In this document: positions 1-8,740 of the stretch, in pieces
Position numbering within the stretch: position 1 is the stretch's first letter
Layout of the letters: every line of letters starts with the position of its first letter
Origin: Corynebacterium sp.
GTDB lineage: Bacteria; Actinomycetota; Actinomycetes; Mycobacteriales; Mycobacteriaceae
DNA length: 64,000 nt
Assembly (NCBI RefSeq): GCF_030532715.1
Contig: NZ_JAUNKO010000003.1
Location: forward strand, 1-64,000
Direction: 5' to 3'
The notes under the pieces: generated by a model
What the model was told of the DNA's origin: nothing
Databases searched by the model: none
What the model saw: the letters and a program-made list of their open reading frames with translations, nothing else
Translations under genes and position numbers: made by a program

Positions 1-1
1 C

Positions 2-43
2 AAAAAAAAAGGGGAGGAGGAGCCACCACGGCCCCTCCTCCCC
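2..43 (-). terminator. Rho-independent terminator of the TPR-like gene
   Basis: A perfect 10-bp stem (GGGGAGGAGG at 11-20 pairs with 34-43) is followed, in minus-strand sense, by nine T residues (the A run at 2-10). It lies about 40 bp beyond the stop codon of the minus-strand gene ending at 83, so it should end the ABC-transporter operon that reads leftwards. Confidence 0.8.
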
Positions 44-82
44 TTCTTCGTCGTTTCCACCAACTACAACCAAATACCTCAC

Positions 83-676
83 TCAATCAAGACTTTCGAG
101 ATACTTACGCGCAGGAGCTTCCGGATACGGAGCCAATACCTGCAACCCTGAATGGCGAAATACAAACGCATCCGGGTCACAACGAAGCAACGCCACCTGC
201 GTCAACAACGCATACAGCTGGCCACGAAGAATCGGAAGCTCAGCATCACCAAGAGCAAGCAAAAGATGTTCGTGAGCAGCCTCAAAGTTCGACATATTCA
301 TATACCCCGACGCAATCATCTGATGGGCTGCTAGTCGTACTCCAACAGGGTCTTGGGTGGCGCTGGTTAAGGCCTGTTCCGCGTATTCTATGGCGTCGTA
401 GGGGGCTTCGATGATGACGTCGCGGGCGCGGTTCAGTGCGTCAAAGCCTGGGTCGAGGGAGGCGTGGATGTCTTTACTGTCTTCGAGGGGGATGCCGCGG
501 GATAGGTGCGCGGCGTGTTTTTGAATGTGTTCCCAGGAGACTTTTTCGGCGGGTGTAAGCTCGCCGGGGTCGAGGTCGGGGTCGTCACTCAGGAGTTGGA
601 TTGCTCGCCACCCGAAAATGGTGGGGCCGCCGACACCTATAGCGGAGTCGGCGGCGATGCACTCTTTGAGGTTCAT
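83..676 (-). CDS. Hypothetical protein with TPR-like helical repeats
   Basis: A 197-aa protein I cannot name. The C-terminal two thirds look alpha-helical, with repeats of TPR type (for example DAIEYAEQALTSA and NFEAAHEHLLLALGDA), so a protein-binding role is plausible. No signal peptide or membrane segment is visible, which suggests a cytoplasmic location. The start at 676 (MNLKEC) was chosen over an upstream ATG at 778 because the latter lies inside the preceding permease gene, and because a GAGG motif precedes 676. It sits 10 bp after the permease stop and is probably the last gene of the ABC-transporter operon. Function unknown. Confidence 0.7.
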   Translation of the reverse strand: MNLKECIAADSAIGVGGPTIFGWRAIQLLSDDPDLDPGELTPAEKVSWEHIQKHAAHLSRGIPLEDSKDIHASLDPGFDALNRARDVIIEAPYDAIEYAEQALTSATQDPVGVRLAAHQMIASGYMNMSNFEAAHEHLLLALGDAELPILRGQLYALLTQVALLRCDPDAFVFRHSGLQVLAPYPEAPARKYLESLD

Positions 677-686
677 GACCTCAACG

Positions 687-3209
687 TTAATCTGTGATTG
701 CCTCCAATGGCTGTGTCCGCGCCGCACGCGACGCCGGCCAAACTGCTGCGAGTACACCCACAACGGCGGAGGCCGCAAGGATGAGAGCGATTTGGCCCCA
801 CGGAACCACGATGGTTTCCAGGCCGTCGCCGGCCAAGACTTTCACGAAGCCCCAGCCGAGGCCAAGGCCAATTGCAGCGCCCGTGAGCGCGCCGAATACC
901 GCGATTACGGCGGATTCAATGTAGATCATGTGGCGGATTTGCCTGCGTTGCACGCCAACCGCTCGCAGCATGCCGATTTCTTGGCGGCGTTCGATCACGC
1001 TCAGCGCCAAGGTATTGACGATGCCGAGGATCGCGATTACCACCGCGAGCGCTAGCAGACCGTAGAGAATGCCAAGCATTTGGTTGATGCCAGCTGCGTT
1101 TTCGCCAGCGAACTCTTCCTTGTTTTTCACTGTGACAACGAGGGATTTGGCCACTGCCTCTTCAATCTCGCTGCGTAGAGTCTGTTGGTTGACGTTGCTG
1201 TCGCTGATCACGAAGAGCTTTTTGGGCTGGATATCGTTTTCATGGACGACTTGTTTGGCAATGTCATAGGAAACGTACGCGCTCCCCACCGCGACATTGG
1301 ATTCGAAAATTCCATCGACTGGGAATTCTTTGTCGTTGATGCGGACTTTGTCGCCAACCTTTACCTTGAGCAGCTCTGCTACGGTTTCGCTCAATGCGAC
1401 GTCGCCAGCTTTGCCTTCCTTGACGTTGAGTTTCACGGCCGAGTCAAGGTTGCTTTCGGTAACCGGTAGCTTTGCGGCTCCTGGTCCGAACCCAGCGCCT
1501 ACCGGGGCGTCGTTAATCAACATTGGCGCCTCGTAGACGATGGAGGTGTCTTTGATGCCATCGATTTCCTTCACCCGGTCAACATCGCCGCGCGGGATGC
1601 TCAAGTCCATGTTGGCAGGCCCGGTGAGCACGTAGTCGGCCTTCACGGTGGTATCGATCATCTCGGACAGGTTTTCGCGCATCGTCGCGCCCAACATGCT
1701 AATCGAACTGACCATCGCTAGGCCCAGGGTGAGGGCAAAAGCGGTGGCGGAGGTGCGGCGCGGATTGCGGTGCGAGTTGGTTGCGGCGATGCGGCCCACC
1801 GCGCGGAACGGGGCGCCAACCGCTCGACCTAGGGTGCTCACCACAGGGATCGACAACGCAGGGCCGGCAAGCCACGTTCCCAGCACGATTGCCAACGCCC
1901 CGCCGCCGACCACGCTGGCGCGCGTCCCGGTTTCGCCAATGTTTTCGTTGAGCGCGCCGAGTAGCACGATGCCGCCGCCAATCGCCAACAATACGGCGCC
2001 GGCAATGGTGCGGATCATTAACGACGGCGGCTCTTGGTTCCGCATTGCCTGCACTGGGCGGATTGAACCAGCACGCTTGGCCGGTGCCCACGCGCTGATC
2101 ACGGTAATAAGCACGCCCACCAACAGCGGAATGACGATTGATTGGGTATCCAGGCTAAACCCAGTCGAGGGGAAGCCGACGCCTTGGGCTTCCAGCACCA
2201 CGGTCACGAGCTTGACCAAGCCCATGCCGCCGAAAATACCGAGCACGGAGCCGATGACGCCAACGACGATGGCCTCGAAAATCACGGAGCGAGTAATTTG
2301 CCGCTGGGAAATACCGATACTGCGCAGCAGGGCGAATTCACGGTTCCGTTGCGCCACGATCATAGAGAACGTGTTCGAGATAATAAAGGTGCCTACGAGC
2401 AGTGCAATGCCAGCGAATGCCCACAAGAAGTAATTCACAAAGGAAAGGGCACTTTTGATGGTGGAGCTTACCTCCTCCACCAGTTTCGCCCCAGTGTCCA
2501 CTTTTAAGTTCGGGTATTGCTTCGCTAGCGTTTCCCGCAGCTCGTCAGCTTTGTCCCGATCGGATATCTGGGCGGATAGTTGCTGTACCGTAACGCCATT
2601 GCTGAATTGCTCGAGGTAGTCCGGCTCGGGGAACACTACGCCAACCCAACCGCCGGTGTCATTCACGGGGTCGACAATGCCCACCACCTTGTACTCGGCG
2701 CGTTCCTTTGGCGTGATCACCGTGACCTTGTCATTGACTTTGATGTTTCCACGTTCGGCGGCGGATTTATTCACCGCAACAGTGCCCGATTCGGTCGGCA
2801 TGACGCCATCGGTTACTTCGCCGCCGCTAGCGCTTGTGGAACCCTCAAAGCTCGGCAGCGCTTGCGACGGTGCGCCGCCGGTTTGAACGGCTTTACCGTC
2901 GCTGCCGCCAAGGACGATTTGGGCGCGCTGCACCGCGACGTCGACAGATTTAATGTCCGAACGCTGCCGCAGCTCATCCACTACAGTGAGCGGGACCCCC
3001 TCGGGGGATTTTTCGCCGCCGGTGATCACCACGTCCACGTCGTCGAATGCAGTGGACACGATGGAGTTAAAGCTATTCGACAGGCTCACCGTAAACATGC
3101 TGGAACCCGCAATAAACGCCGTGCCAAGCACAACGGACAGCACGGTGAGCGCCAGCCGGATTTTGTGCGCTGCGATGGTACGCAGCGAGATTGTTCGCAT
3201 CGTAGCCAT
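687..3209 (-). CDS. ABC transporter permease, FtsX/MacB type
   Basis: An 840-aa membrane protein with the two-module FtsX architecture. An N-terminal transmembrane helix (about 15-40) is followed by a large extracytoplasmic MacB-like domain (about 45-250). A first FtsX core with three helices follows (about 260-390, including the ISNTFSMIVAQRNREFALLRSIG coupling region), then linker helices, a second periplasmic domain and a second FtsX core (about 710-840, ending PASRAARTQPLEAI). Such permeases work with a cytoplasmic ATPase in lipoprotein or lipid handling, antimicrobial peptide resistance or export. The ATPase gene is directly upstream: its stop abuts this ATG, with AGGAT as ribosome-binding site. 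Substrate not deducible. Confidence 0.9.
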   Translation of the reverse strand: MATMRTISLRTIAAHKIRLALTVLSVVLGTAFIAGSSMFTVSLSNSFNSIVSTAFDDVDVVITGGEKSPEGVPLTVVDELRQRSDIKSVDVAVQRAQIVLGGSDGKAVQTGGAPSQALPSFEGSTSASGGEVTDGVMPTESGTVAVNKSAAERGNIKVNDKVTVITPKERAEYKVVGIVDPVNDTGGWVGVVFPEPDYLEQFSNGVTVQQLSAQISDRDKADELRETLAKQYPNLKVDTGAKLVEEVSSTIKSALSFVNYFLWAFAGIALLVGTFIISNTFSMIVAQRNREFALLRSIGISQRQITRSVIFEAIVVGVIGSVLGIFGGMGLVKLVTVVLEAQGVGFPSTGFSLDTQSIVIPLLVGVLITVISAWAPAKRAGSIRPVQAMRNQEPPSLMIRTIAGAVLLAIGGGIVLLGALNENIGETGTRASVVGGGALAIVLGTWLAGPALSIPVVSTLGRAVGAPFRAVGRIAATNSHRNPRRTSATAFALTLGLAMVSSISMLGATMRENLSEMIDTTVKADYVLTGPANMDLSIPRGDVDRVKEIDGIKDTSIVYEAPMLINDAPVGAGFGPGAAKLPVTESNLDSAVKLNVKEGKAGDVALSETVAELLKVKVGDKVRINDKEFPVDGIFESNVAVGSAYVSYDIAKQVVHENDIQPKKLFVISDSNVNQQTLRSEIEEAVAKSLVVTVKNKEEFAGENAAGINQMLGILYGLLALAVVIAILGIVNTLALSVIERRQEIGMLRAVGVQRRQIRHMIYIESAVIAVFGALTGAAIGLGLGWGFVKVLAGDGLETIVVPWGQIALILAASAVVGVLAAVWPASRAARTQPLEAITD

Positions 3210-3944
3210 TTACAGATCCTCAATCCTGGCCATAATGCCGAGAATGCCCTCTGTAGTTGGGTCGTTCAATTCCTCTACTAATCTGCCGTCGGCTAGGAAC
3301 ACCACGCGATCGGCATAGGACGCTGCTTTCGGATCGTGGGTCACGATCACTACGGTCTGCCCGAGATCGTCAACAGAAGTACGTAAGATATCCAATACTT
3401 CTGCCGACGAGTTTGAATCTAGGTTGCCGGTGGGCTCGTCGCCGAAAATGATTTCTGGGCGAGACACCAGTGCACGTGCTACGGCCACGCGCTGCTGCTG
3501 GCCGCCGGACAGTTCGCTGGGGCGGTGGTCCAAGCGATTGGTCAACCCCAAGCGCGAGGTAACTTCCTCGAACCACTCCGAATCAACCTTGCGCCCAGCC
3601 ACGTCCGACGGCAGCGTGATGTTTTCCTGCGCGGTAAGCGTGGGCACCAAGTTAAACGATTGGAACACAAAGCCGAGACGGTCGCGGCGCAGCGAGGTGA
3701 GATCTTTGTCACGCAGGCGGGAAAGATCGGTCTCTCCGATGAATGTTGAGCCTTCGGTGACAACATCGAGACCAGCCATGCAGTGCATCAGCGTAGACTT
3801 ACCCGAACCTGACGGGCCCATAATTGCTGTGAATTTCCCGCGTGCGAACTCGATATTGACATTGTCCAACGCCACGACCGCAGTTTCGCCTTGGCCGTAG
3901 CGTTTGACTAGGTTCACCGCGTGTGCAGCAATATTTGGCTGCAT
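3210..3944 (-). CDS. ABC transporter ATP-binding protein (LolD/MacB family)
   Basis: A 244-aa ATPase partner of the adjacent FtsX-type permease. Walker A is GPSGSGKST, the ABC signature is LSGGQQQRVAVARAL, Walker B is EIIFGDEPTGNLDS and the switch histidine is in VIVTHD. The start at 3944 (MQPNIAA) is preceded by AGGAAAGGAC, a strong ribosome-binding site; a longer reading to 4010 has none. Its stop codon touches the permease start, so the two are co-translated. The upstream 155 bp contains a strong hairpin at 4033-4068. The transported substrate cannot be read from sequence. Confidence 0.95.
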   Translation of the reverse strand: MQPNIAAHAVNLVKRYGQGETAVVALDNVNIEFARGKFTAIMGPSGSGKSTLMHCMAGLDVVTEGSTFIGETDLSRLRDKDLTSLRRDRLGFVFQSFNLVPTLTAQENITLPSDVAGRKVDSEWFEEVTSRLGLTNRLDHRPSELSGGQQQRVAVARALVSRPEIIFGDEPTGNLDSNSSAEVLDILRTSVDDLGQTVVIVTHDPKAASYADRVVFLADGRLVEELNDPTTEGILGIMARIEDL

Positions 3945-4032
3945 AGCAAAGTCCTTTCCTGTTGGCGACGAGGACTCGCGCCTCGTGTAGTTCATGCCGA
4001 CGTTTAGCAAACATTAGGCTGGCACACACGCT

Positions 4033-4068
4033 ACACGTGCCTAGGTGTTGGCCACCAGAGGCACGTGT
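4033..4068. promoter_or_regulatory. Perfect inverted repeat upstream of the ABC operon
   Basis: Arms ACACGTGCCT (4033-4042) and AGGCACGTGT (4059-4068) are exact inverted repeats. The spacer itself contains GGTG/CACC, which extends the possible hairpin. It lies between the pspC-like gene (ends 4100) and the ABC ATPase start (3944), both on the minus strand. No T tract follows in the minus sense, so it is either an operator for the ABC operon or an unusual pspC terminator. Confidence 0.5.
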
Positions 4069-4099
4069 TGAGCTGAACATTGTATGTGCCGTGCTGTGG

Positions 4100-5080
4100 C
4101 TACTGTACCTCGATGCTGCCGATATCGTTATGCACGTTAAGGGTCAGGGAGCTACCTTTTGCACCGCTATTTCGAGTTGTGGGCCCGCAATCGTGGCTGC
4201 CAACTTCGGAATTGCAGTTCAATGCTACCGGCACGTTGTCTGGCAGAATTATGAGGATTTCACCGGCACCCATTGTGATGTCTACGGTCTTATTTTCAGG
4301 TAATTCTTCAAGATTGCCGAGGTCAAGCGTCAATTGCCCAACGTCCATGGCGTAGTGGGGTTCGAGGCCATCCGAGGTGGTGACCGTGTAGATTTGTTCG
4401 CCAACACCGTCGGATGTGCTCATGGTGGAAACGAACAAAACAGGGGCGACGATAATCCCGGCGATGATGAGCCACGGCCACATGCGACGTCGCTTGGGCG
4501 GCATGGCGGCCTGTGCGGGCGGGGGATCTGGAAGATCCCATGCGAACGGCGCGGTGCCCAAAGGGTCCCAGCTCGGTGGCTGGGTACGCCCAGGAATGGT
4601 CGTCATATTGTGCATGTCGTAGAAGCCTTCCACTGGCGCCGCCGTAGCTAACGTGACGGCAGGTGGTTCGGGTTGCTTGGAGTGGAGTAGCCACCAGCAC
4701 AACCCGGCGATAAGCAGCGCAGGTAAGCCGGAATAACTCAAAGAACCTACGCCGAGCACCAAGACGGCGAGAAGCAGGCACAATATCATGCCGGTTTTGC
4801 GCTCACCGCGATAACGCGGGTCGTCCTGCTTGCTAAACAGCACCTCCGCGGGGGCCAGGGCCATGGAGTACCGCGGCATACAAAGCCAGCACAGGAGGTA
4901 CACGACAATGCCTACGCCGAAAAACGCGGAGCAGATGAAGAGGATGCGAATAATCCCAGGGTCGACTTGGTATCGGATGCCTATGCCCTCGCAGACCCCA
5001 GCGCCCGGCGCGGAACTACCTTGGCTGGACGGCAGCCGGTAGGGCCGGGTTTGCCACATAGTTCGGAGTGTTTCGTTCAT
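4100..5080 (-). CDS. PspC-domain membrane protein with LiaF-like C-terminus
   Basis: A 326-aa protein. The N-terminus (about 10-65) carries a PspC domain: GVCEGIGIRYQVDPGIIRI followed by a membrane helix and LLCWLCMPRY. Three further hydrophobic segments follow (about 90-130 and 195-215). The C-terminal 75 residues form a beta-rich region with MGAGEILIILPDNVPV, typical of LiaF-like/DUF2154 domains. Such proteins sense envelope stress or sit beside LiaRS-type systems. Start 5080 (MNETLRTM) chosen with GGGGAGTTGGG upstream; an alternative ATG at 5116 would add 12 residues. It stands alone between the ABC operon and the pseudouridine synthase gene. Confidence 0.8.
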   Translation of the reverse strand: MNETLRTMWQTRPYRLPSSQGSSAPGAGVCEGIGIRYQVDPGIIRILFICSAFFGVGIVVYLLCWLCMPRYSMALAPAEVLFSKQDDPRYRGERKTGMILCLLLAVLVLGVGSLSYSGLPALLIAGLCWWLLHSKQPEPPAVTLATAAPVEGFYDMHNMTTIPGRTQPPSWDPLGTAPFAWDLPDPPPAQAAMPPKRRRMWPWLIIAGIIVAPVLFVSTMSTSDGVGEQIYTVTTSDGLEPHYAMDVGQLTLDLGNLEELPENKTVDITMGAGEILIILPDNVPVALNCNSEVGSHDCGPTTRNSGAKGSSLTLNVHNDIGSIEVQ

Positions 5081-5139
5081 AGTGTTATCGTCGCCCAACT
5101 CCCCGGCTCGACGCATCAGGGATTGCCCTGAAAAAACCC

Positions 5140-6096
5140 TTATTCGCAGCTCAGTGGCGTATGCCGACGTGGCGAGCGGAAGACTCGCGGGGCGCCGTCG
5201 ATCGGGTCGGTAAAGGAGAGTTCGCGGGCAAGTAGCCGCATCGGCTGCGTGAAGTCTTCTTCAGCGCTGTGGCTGGGGGTCGGGTAAAGCGGGTCCCCTA
5301 GGATGGGAACCCCAGCGTGGGCCATGTGTAGCCGCAGCTGATGGGTGCGTCCAGTCTCTGGGGCCAGCGTGTACCGGGCTAAATCTGTGTTCGGTAGCGG
5401 CTCCACCTTGAGTACACGTGTGCGGGCGTTAGCGGGGCCGTCGACAAGTACGGCCTGGAGCGCTCCGGGAGTTTTTTCAATGCGGTGTTCCCACACCGTG
5501 CCGGGTGCGATGTCCGGGGAGTACGGCGCGAGGGCTTCATAAACCTTATGCACTTGCCGGTGCGCGAATAATTCCTGATACGGGCGCCGGAACTCCGGGC
5601 GTTGGGTAAACACCAGCACCCCCGAGGTTAATCGGTCCAACCTGTGTGCCGGTGATAAATCCTGGTTGCCCGTGGCCCGTCGCAATCGCACCGTCGCCGT
5701 CTCCGTAATGTGACGCCCGCGCGGCATGGTAGCCAAAAATGGTGGCTTGTCGGCCACAAGGATGTACGAATCCGAATAAATAATAGGAATCTCGTGCGGA
5801 ACTGGACGCTCTGGCCCGGGTGTGCGGTAAAACCACATGCAGGCGCCGGGGGACATGACGTCATCGGCGGCGTATGGTCGGCCCTGCGGGTTTCGCACCT
5901 CGTCGCGCGCGAAACGGCGGTCCACGGCGGCGGCGTCATCATTCGGATGTCGGTGCGTTTGGGTAAGGATTAAATGCAGCAAAAAATCCCTGGCCAACAT
6001 GGGTTGCGCGTCCGACGGCAACTGGGCGCGAGAAGGATTCAACCCATCGCGGACGGGTAGCGGTGGTTGCCGACGCCGTACTACTCTTTCGACCAT
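5140..6096 (-). CDS. RluA-family 23S rRNA/tRNA pseudouridine synthase
   Basis: A 318-aa enzyme that isomerises uridine to pseudouridine in structured RNA. The catalytic motif HRLDRLTSG is at about 151-159, with the nucleophilic Asp at about 154. RTHQLRLHMAHAGVPILGDPLYP near the C-terminus is also diagnostic. The N-terminal stretch (RRRQPPLPVRDGLNPSR) is typical of actinobacterial members. The start at 6096 shares the palindrome CCATGG with the start of the small plus-strand ORF at 6095, so the two genes begin back to back. The AAGGAG is rather far upstream (about 13 nt). Target RNA site unknown. Confidence 0.9.
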   Translation of the reverse strand: MVERVVRRRQPPLPVRDGLNPSRAQLPSDAQPMLARDFLLHLILTQTHRHPNDDAAAVDRRFARDEVRNPQGRPYAADDVMSPGACMWFYRTPGPERPVPHEIPIIYSDSYILVADKPPFLATMPRGRHITETATVRLRRATGNQDLSPAHRLDRLTSGVLVFTQRPEFRRPYQELFAHRQVHKVYEALAPYSPDIAPGTVWEHRIEKTPGALQAVLVDGPANARTRVLKVEPLPNTDLARYTLAPETGRTHQLRLHMAHAGVPILGDPLYPTPSHSAEEDFTQPMRLLARELSFTDPIDGAPRVFRSPRRHTPLSCE

Positions 6097-6241
6097 GGAT
6101 ATGAATGCACTCCTTGCTCAAGCGTTGGAATTCTTTAACCATGGTATTGGCAAGTTCTCCGCGGACCTGCTTTCTGCATGGTACGCCGCGTTTTCTCCAG
6201 ACACCGCTGGCGCAGCACATCCAGTAGAAATCCCTGCCTAA
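6095..6241 (+). CDS. 48-aa peptide, translationally coupled to the LLM oxidoreductase
   Basis: A short ORF of 48 codons, MDMNALLAQALEFFNHG... ending HPVEIPA. Residues 3-33 could form an amphipathic helix rich in Ala, Leu, Phe and Trp/Tyr, followed by a Pro/Ala-rich tail. Its TAA overlaps the ATG of the next gene (TAATG at 6239-6243), the usual sign of coupling and the main reason to believe it is expressed. No signal peptide. The size and composition recall corynebacterial small cell-wall channel peptides, but I see no specific match. It could instead be a leader peptide. Confidence 0.5.
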   Translation: MDMNALLAQALEFFNHGIGKFSADLLSAWYAAFSPDTAGAAHPVEIPA

Positions 6242-7164
6242 TGGTTGCGCTGTCTGTTCTCGACCTTGTCCCCGTAGCCACGACCCCGACTGCGGCGTTC
6301 GAAGCAACCGTGCGCGCCGCGAAGGTGGCGGAACAGGCCGGGTACCAGCGCTATTGGATCGCCGAACATCACAACACTTCTGCGCTTGCTTGCGGTGCGA
6401 CGAGCGTACTTATGGGGCACATTGCATCCGCAACCAAAACCATCAGAGTGGGTGCGGGTGCGTTCATGCTGCCGTTGCACCGGCCGCTACGGCTTGCGGA
6501 AGACCTTGGAACTCTGTCTCGATTACACCCACAGCGCATTGAAGCAGCTGTGAGTGGCGGTTCTGGTGTGGATGCGGAAACCTCTCGGCTGTTAGGGCGG
6601 GACTCCGTAATCTCTGCAGACTTGCGCGCCCTGCAGCAGGCCCTCGCCGGGGTGCCCGGCCTGTACACCCAGGTGCCGTTGTGCATTATGGGTTCCGGGG
6701 TACAGGCGGCCGTCTTGGCCGGGCGGCTTGGGCTGCCATTTGCGTTTAACAGCCACATCGCGCCGCAACAGCTTGATGCTGCGATTGCGGCATACCGGCG
6801 CGGATTTGTGCCGTCGCGGCAGTGCGCGCAGCCGTATGTATTGGCTACCGCGAACGTCATGGTGTGTGATTCCCGCGAGGAAGCTGAATTTCAGCTCACA
6901 ACCCTTATACAAATGTTTGAAGGCGTGGTGACCGGTGCGCGTGGGTTGCTGTCCCCGCCGCGCACTATTGAAATGCACCCGCTCGTCCAAGCGCGGGTGC
7001 AGGAATCGCTCAAAGTGACGTTTGCGGGTACCGGTCCAGACGTCACCCTGCGCATGCAACAGTGGGCCAGCGCATCGAGCATTGATGAAATAATTACGGT
7101 GACCTACGCGTACGAGTCGGCGGTACGTGAAGCTTCCATTCAGGAATTAGGCAACTGGTTCTAA
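6241..7164 (+). CDS. LLM-class flavin-dependent oxidoreductase (luciferase-like)
   Basis: A 307-aa luciferase-like monooxygenase or reductase. It has the family start LSVLDLVPV, then YWIAEHHN, and VRVGAGAFMLPLHRPLRLAEDLGTL-type FMN/F420 barrel motifs around 70-100. The subclass resembles MsnO8-like proteins that use FMN or F420; substrate unknown. The start at 6241 overlaps the stop of the 48-aa ORF and replaces an unlikely upstream start at 6178 that would read through that ORF. The next gene, a universal stress protein, begins 45 bp downstream and may be co-transcribed. Confidence 0.85.
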   Translation: MVALSVLDLVPVATTPTAAFEATVRAAKVAEQAGYQRYWIAEHHNTSALACGATSVLMGHIASATKTIRVGAGAFMLPLHRPLRLAEDLGTLSRLHPQRIEAAVSGGSGVDAETSRLLGRDSVISADLRALQQALAGVPGLYTQVPLCIMGSGVQAAVLAGRLGLPFAFNSHIAPQQLDAAIAAYRRGFVPSRQCAQPYVLATANVMVCDSREEAEFQLTTLIQMFEGVVTGARGLLSPPRTIEMHPLVQARVQESLKVTFAGTGPDVTLRMQQWASASSIDEIITVTYAYESAVREASIQELGNWF

Positions 7165-7209
7165 CCAGTCCAGTGTAGGCTTGGGGTATCAGAGAGAGAA
7201 AGGTACATG

Positions 7210-8100
7210 ATGAGCAAGGATAAAAGCGTTGTTGTTGCCGTAGATGGGTCTCTCGCCTCGCTGGCCGCTGTTCGTTGGGCAGCAAATACCGCATTGAAGC
7301 GCGGTATTCCGTTGCGGCTCGCCGCCAGCTACACCATGCCGCAATTCCTCTACGCCGAGGGTATGGTCCCGCCGCAAGAGTTGTTTGATGATCTCCAGGC
7401 TGAAACCATGGAGAAAATCGAAACTGCCCGAGCGGAGGCGCAGAAGGTTGCCCCTAACATTGAGATTTGTCACACTTTGGCGGAAGGCAGCCCGATTGAC
7501 ATGCTGCTGGACATGTCCAAAGACGTGACCATGATCGTGATGGGGTCCCGCGGCCTTGGTGGGCTTTCCGGCATGGTGATGGGCAGTGTGTCCGCTGCAG
7601 TGGTCAGCCACGCGCTGTGCCCAGTCGTGGTGGTGCGCGAAGACCTTGGCGAAGAATACAAGTACGGCCCTGTTGTGGTCGGTGTCGATGGTTCTGGCAT
7701 CAGCCAGAAGGCGATTGAGTACGCGTTTGCGGAAGCTTCCGCACGAGGCTGTGAACTTATCGCCGTGCATACATGGATGGACATGCAAATTCAGGCATCC
7801 CTGGCCGGGTTGACTGCAGCCCAGCAGCAGTGGGAGGTTGTGGAGCAGGAGCAGCACATGCTGCTGGGTCACCGCCTCGCGGGATTCTCTGAAAAGTATC
7901 CCGATGTGAAGGTCACCAAGGTGGTCACCCGCGATCGCCCAGTGCGCGCCCTGACCGACGCCGCGCTGGGGGCCCAATTGCTCATTGTGGGTTCGCACGG
8001 TCGTGGCGGTTTCAAGGGTATGTTGCTGGGGTCTACGTCTCGGGCCTTGCTGCAGTCCACTCCCTGTCCGATGATGGTGGTGCGCCCCGAAAGCAAGTAG
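7210..8100 (+). CDS. Universal stress protein with two Usp domains
   Basis: A 296-aa cytoplasmic protein of two tandem Usp domains (about 5-145 and 155-293). Each has the ATP-binding signature: GSRGLGGLSGMVMGSVSAAVVSHA in the first and GSHGRGGFKGMLLGSTSRALLQ in the second, so ATP binding is expected. AGAAAGG precedes two adjacent ATGs (7207 and 7210); the second has the better spacing. The position near HrrSA resembles uspA3 of C. glutamicum, as far as I recall. A long hairpin terminator follows at 8136. Confidence 0.92.
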   Translation: MSKDKSVVVAVDGSLASLAAVRWAANTALKRGIPLRLAASYTMPQFLYAEGMVPPQELFDDLQAETMEKIETARAEAQKVAPNIEICHTLAEGSPIDMLLDMSKDVTMIVMGSRGLGGLSGMVMGSVSAAVVSHALCPVVVVREDLGEEYKYGPVVVGVDGSGISQKAIEYAFAEASARGCELIAVHTWMDMQIQASLAGLTAAQQQWEVVEQEQHMLLGHRLAGFSEKYPDVKVTKVVTRDRPVRALTDAALGAQLLIVGSHGRGGFKGMLLGSTSRALLQSTPCPMMVVRPESK

Positions 8101-8135
8101 GGGTAGCACGAGTGCCGCAATTATAAAATTGAAAT

Positions 8136-8194
8136 AACACCTAAGTCACAGTCCTATTGCATTCTGCAAGGAACTGTCGATTTAGGTGTTTTTC
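8136..8194 (+). terminator. Hairpin terminator after the Usp gene
   Basis: AACACCTAA (8136-8144) pairs with TTAGGTGTT (8182-8190), and the inner ACAGT/ACTGT also pair. The stem is followed by TTTTT at the 3' side. It separates the Usp gene from the GlsB-like gene. Confidence 0.7.
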
Positions 8195-8241
8195 AGCTTT
8201 ACGCTGGAAAATGTACTCGACAACGAAGGGAGAAGATTTCC

Positions 8242-8502
8242 ATGACTCTAGGTTTAGGGTTTTTAGGCTGGATCATCATCGGTGGTCTTGCCGGATGGAT
8301 TGCTTCAAAGATTAAGGGCACTGATGCTCAGCAGGGCATCGGCCTGAATATTCTGGTTGGTGTTGTTGGTGGCATTATCGGCGGCTGGCTGCTGAGCCTG
8401 CTTGGTTTCGATGTAGCTGGCGCAGGCATTGTGGTTAGCTTTATCACGTGCTTGATTGGCGCTGTCATCTTAATCACTGTGGTGCAGATGGTACGCAGGT
8501 AG
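8242..8502 (+). CDS. GlsB/YeaQ/YmgE-family membrane protein
   Basis: An 86-aa transglycosylase-associated (GlsB/YeaQ/YmgE) protein. It has three hydrophobic helices (about 4-20, 32-52, 58-82) with the glycine-rich motif ILVGVVGGIIGGWLL and GGLAGWIASKIKG near the N-terminus. The family is induced by envelope and general stress; biochemical role unclear. GGGAGAAG precedes the ATG. It is flanked by terminators on both sides, so it is a monocistronic unit. Confidence 0.9.
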   Translation: MTLGLGFLGWIIIGGLAGWIASKIKGTDAQQGIGLNILVGVVGGIIGGWLLSLLGFDVAGAGIVVSFITCLIGAVILITVVQMVRR

Positions 8503-8545
8503 AGCCTTTCCAGCAGCGCGGCAACGTGCTGCAAGTGTATGTCCA

Positions 8546-8580
8546 CCCCGCAGCTCTTCAATTGGAGCTGTGGGGTTTAC
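8546..8580 (+). terminator. Terminator after the GlsB-like gene
   Basis: CCCCGCAGCTC (8546-8556) pairs with GAGCTGTGGGG (8565-8575) with one G-T pair and an 8-nt loop, followed by TTT. Confidence 0.75.
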
Positions 8581-8740
8581 TCATTGCTACCCCTTTCGAG
8601 GGTGGGGGTTGTTGATGTCTACCCAGTCAACGTGAAATTGGCCCGCAGTAATTCGGGGGCGGGTAGCAAATACGGACAGAATTGTCTGTTTCTGCGGTAA
8701 TCTGGGTACGCTGACACGCCTTGATTATTCAGGAAGGGAA

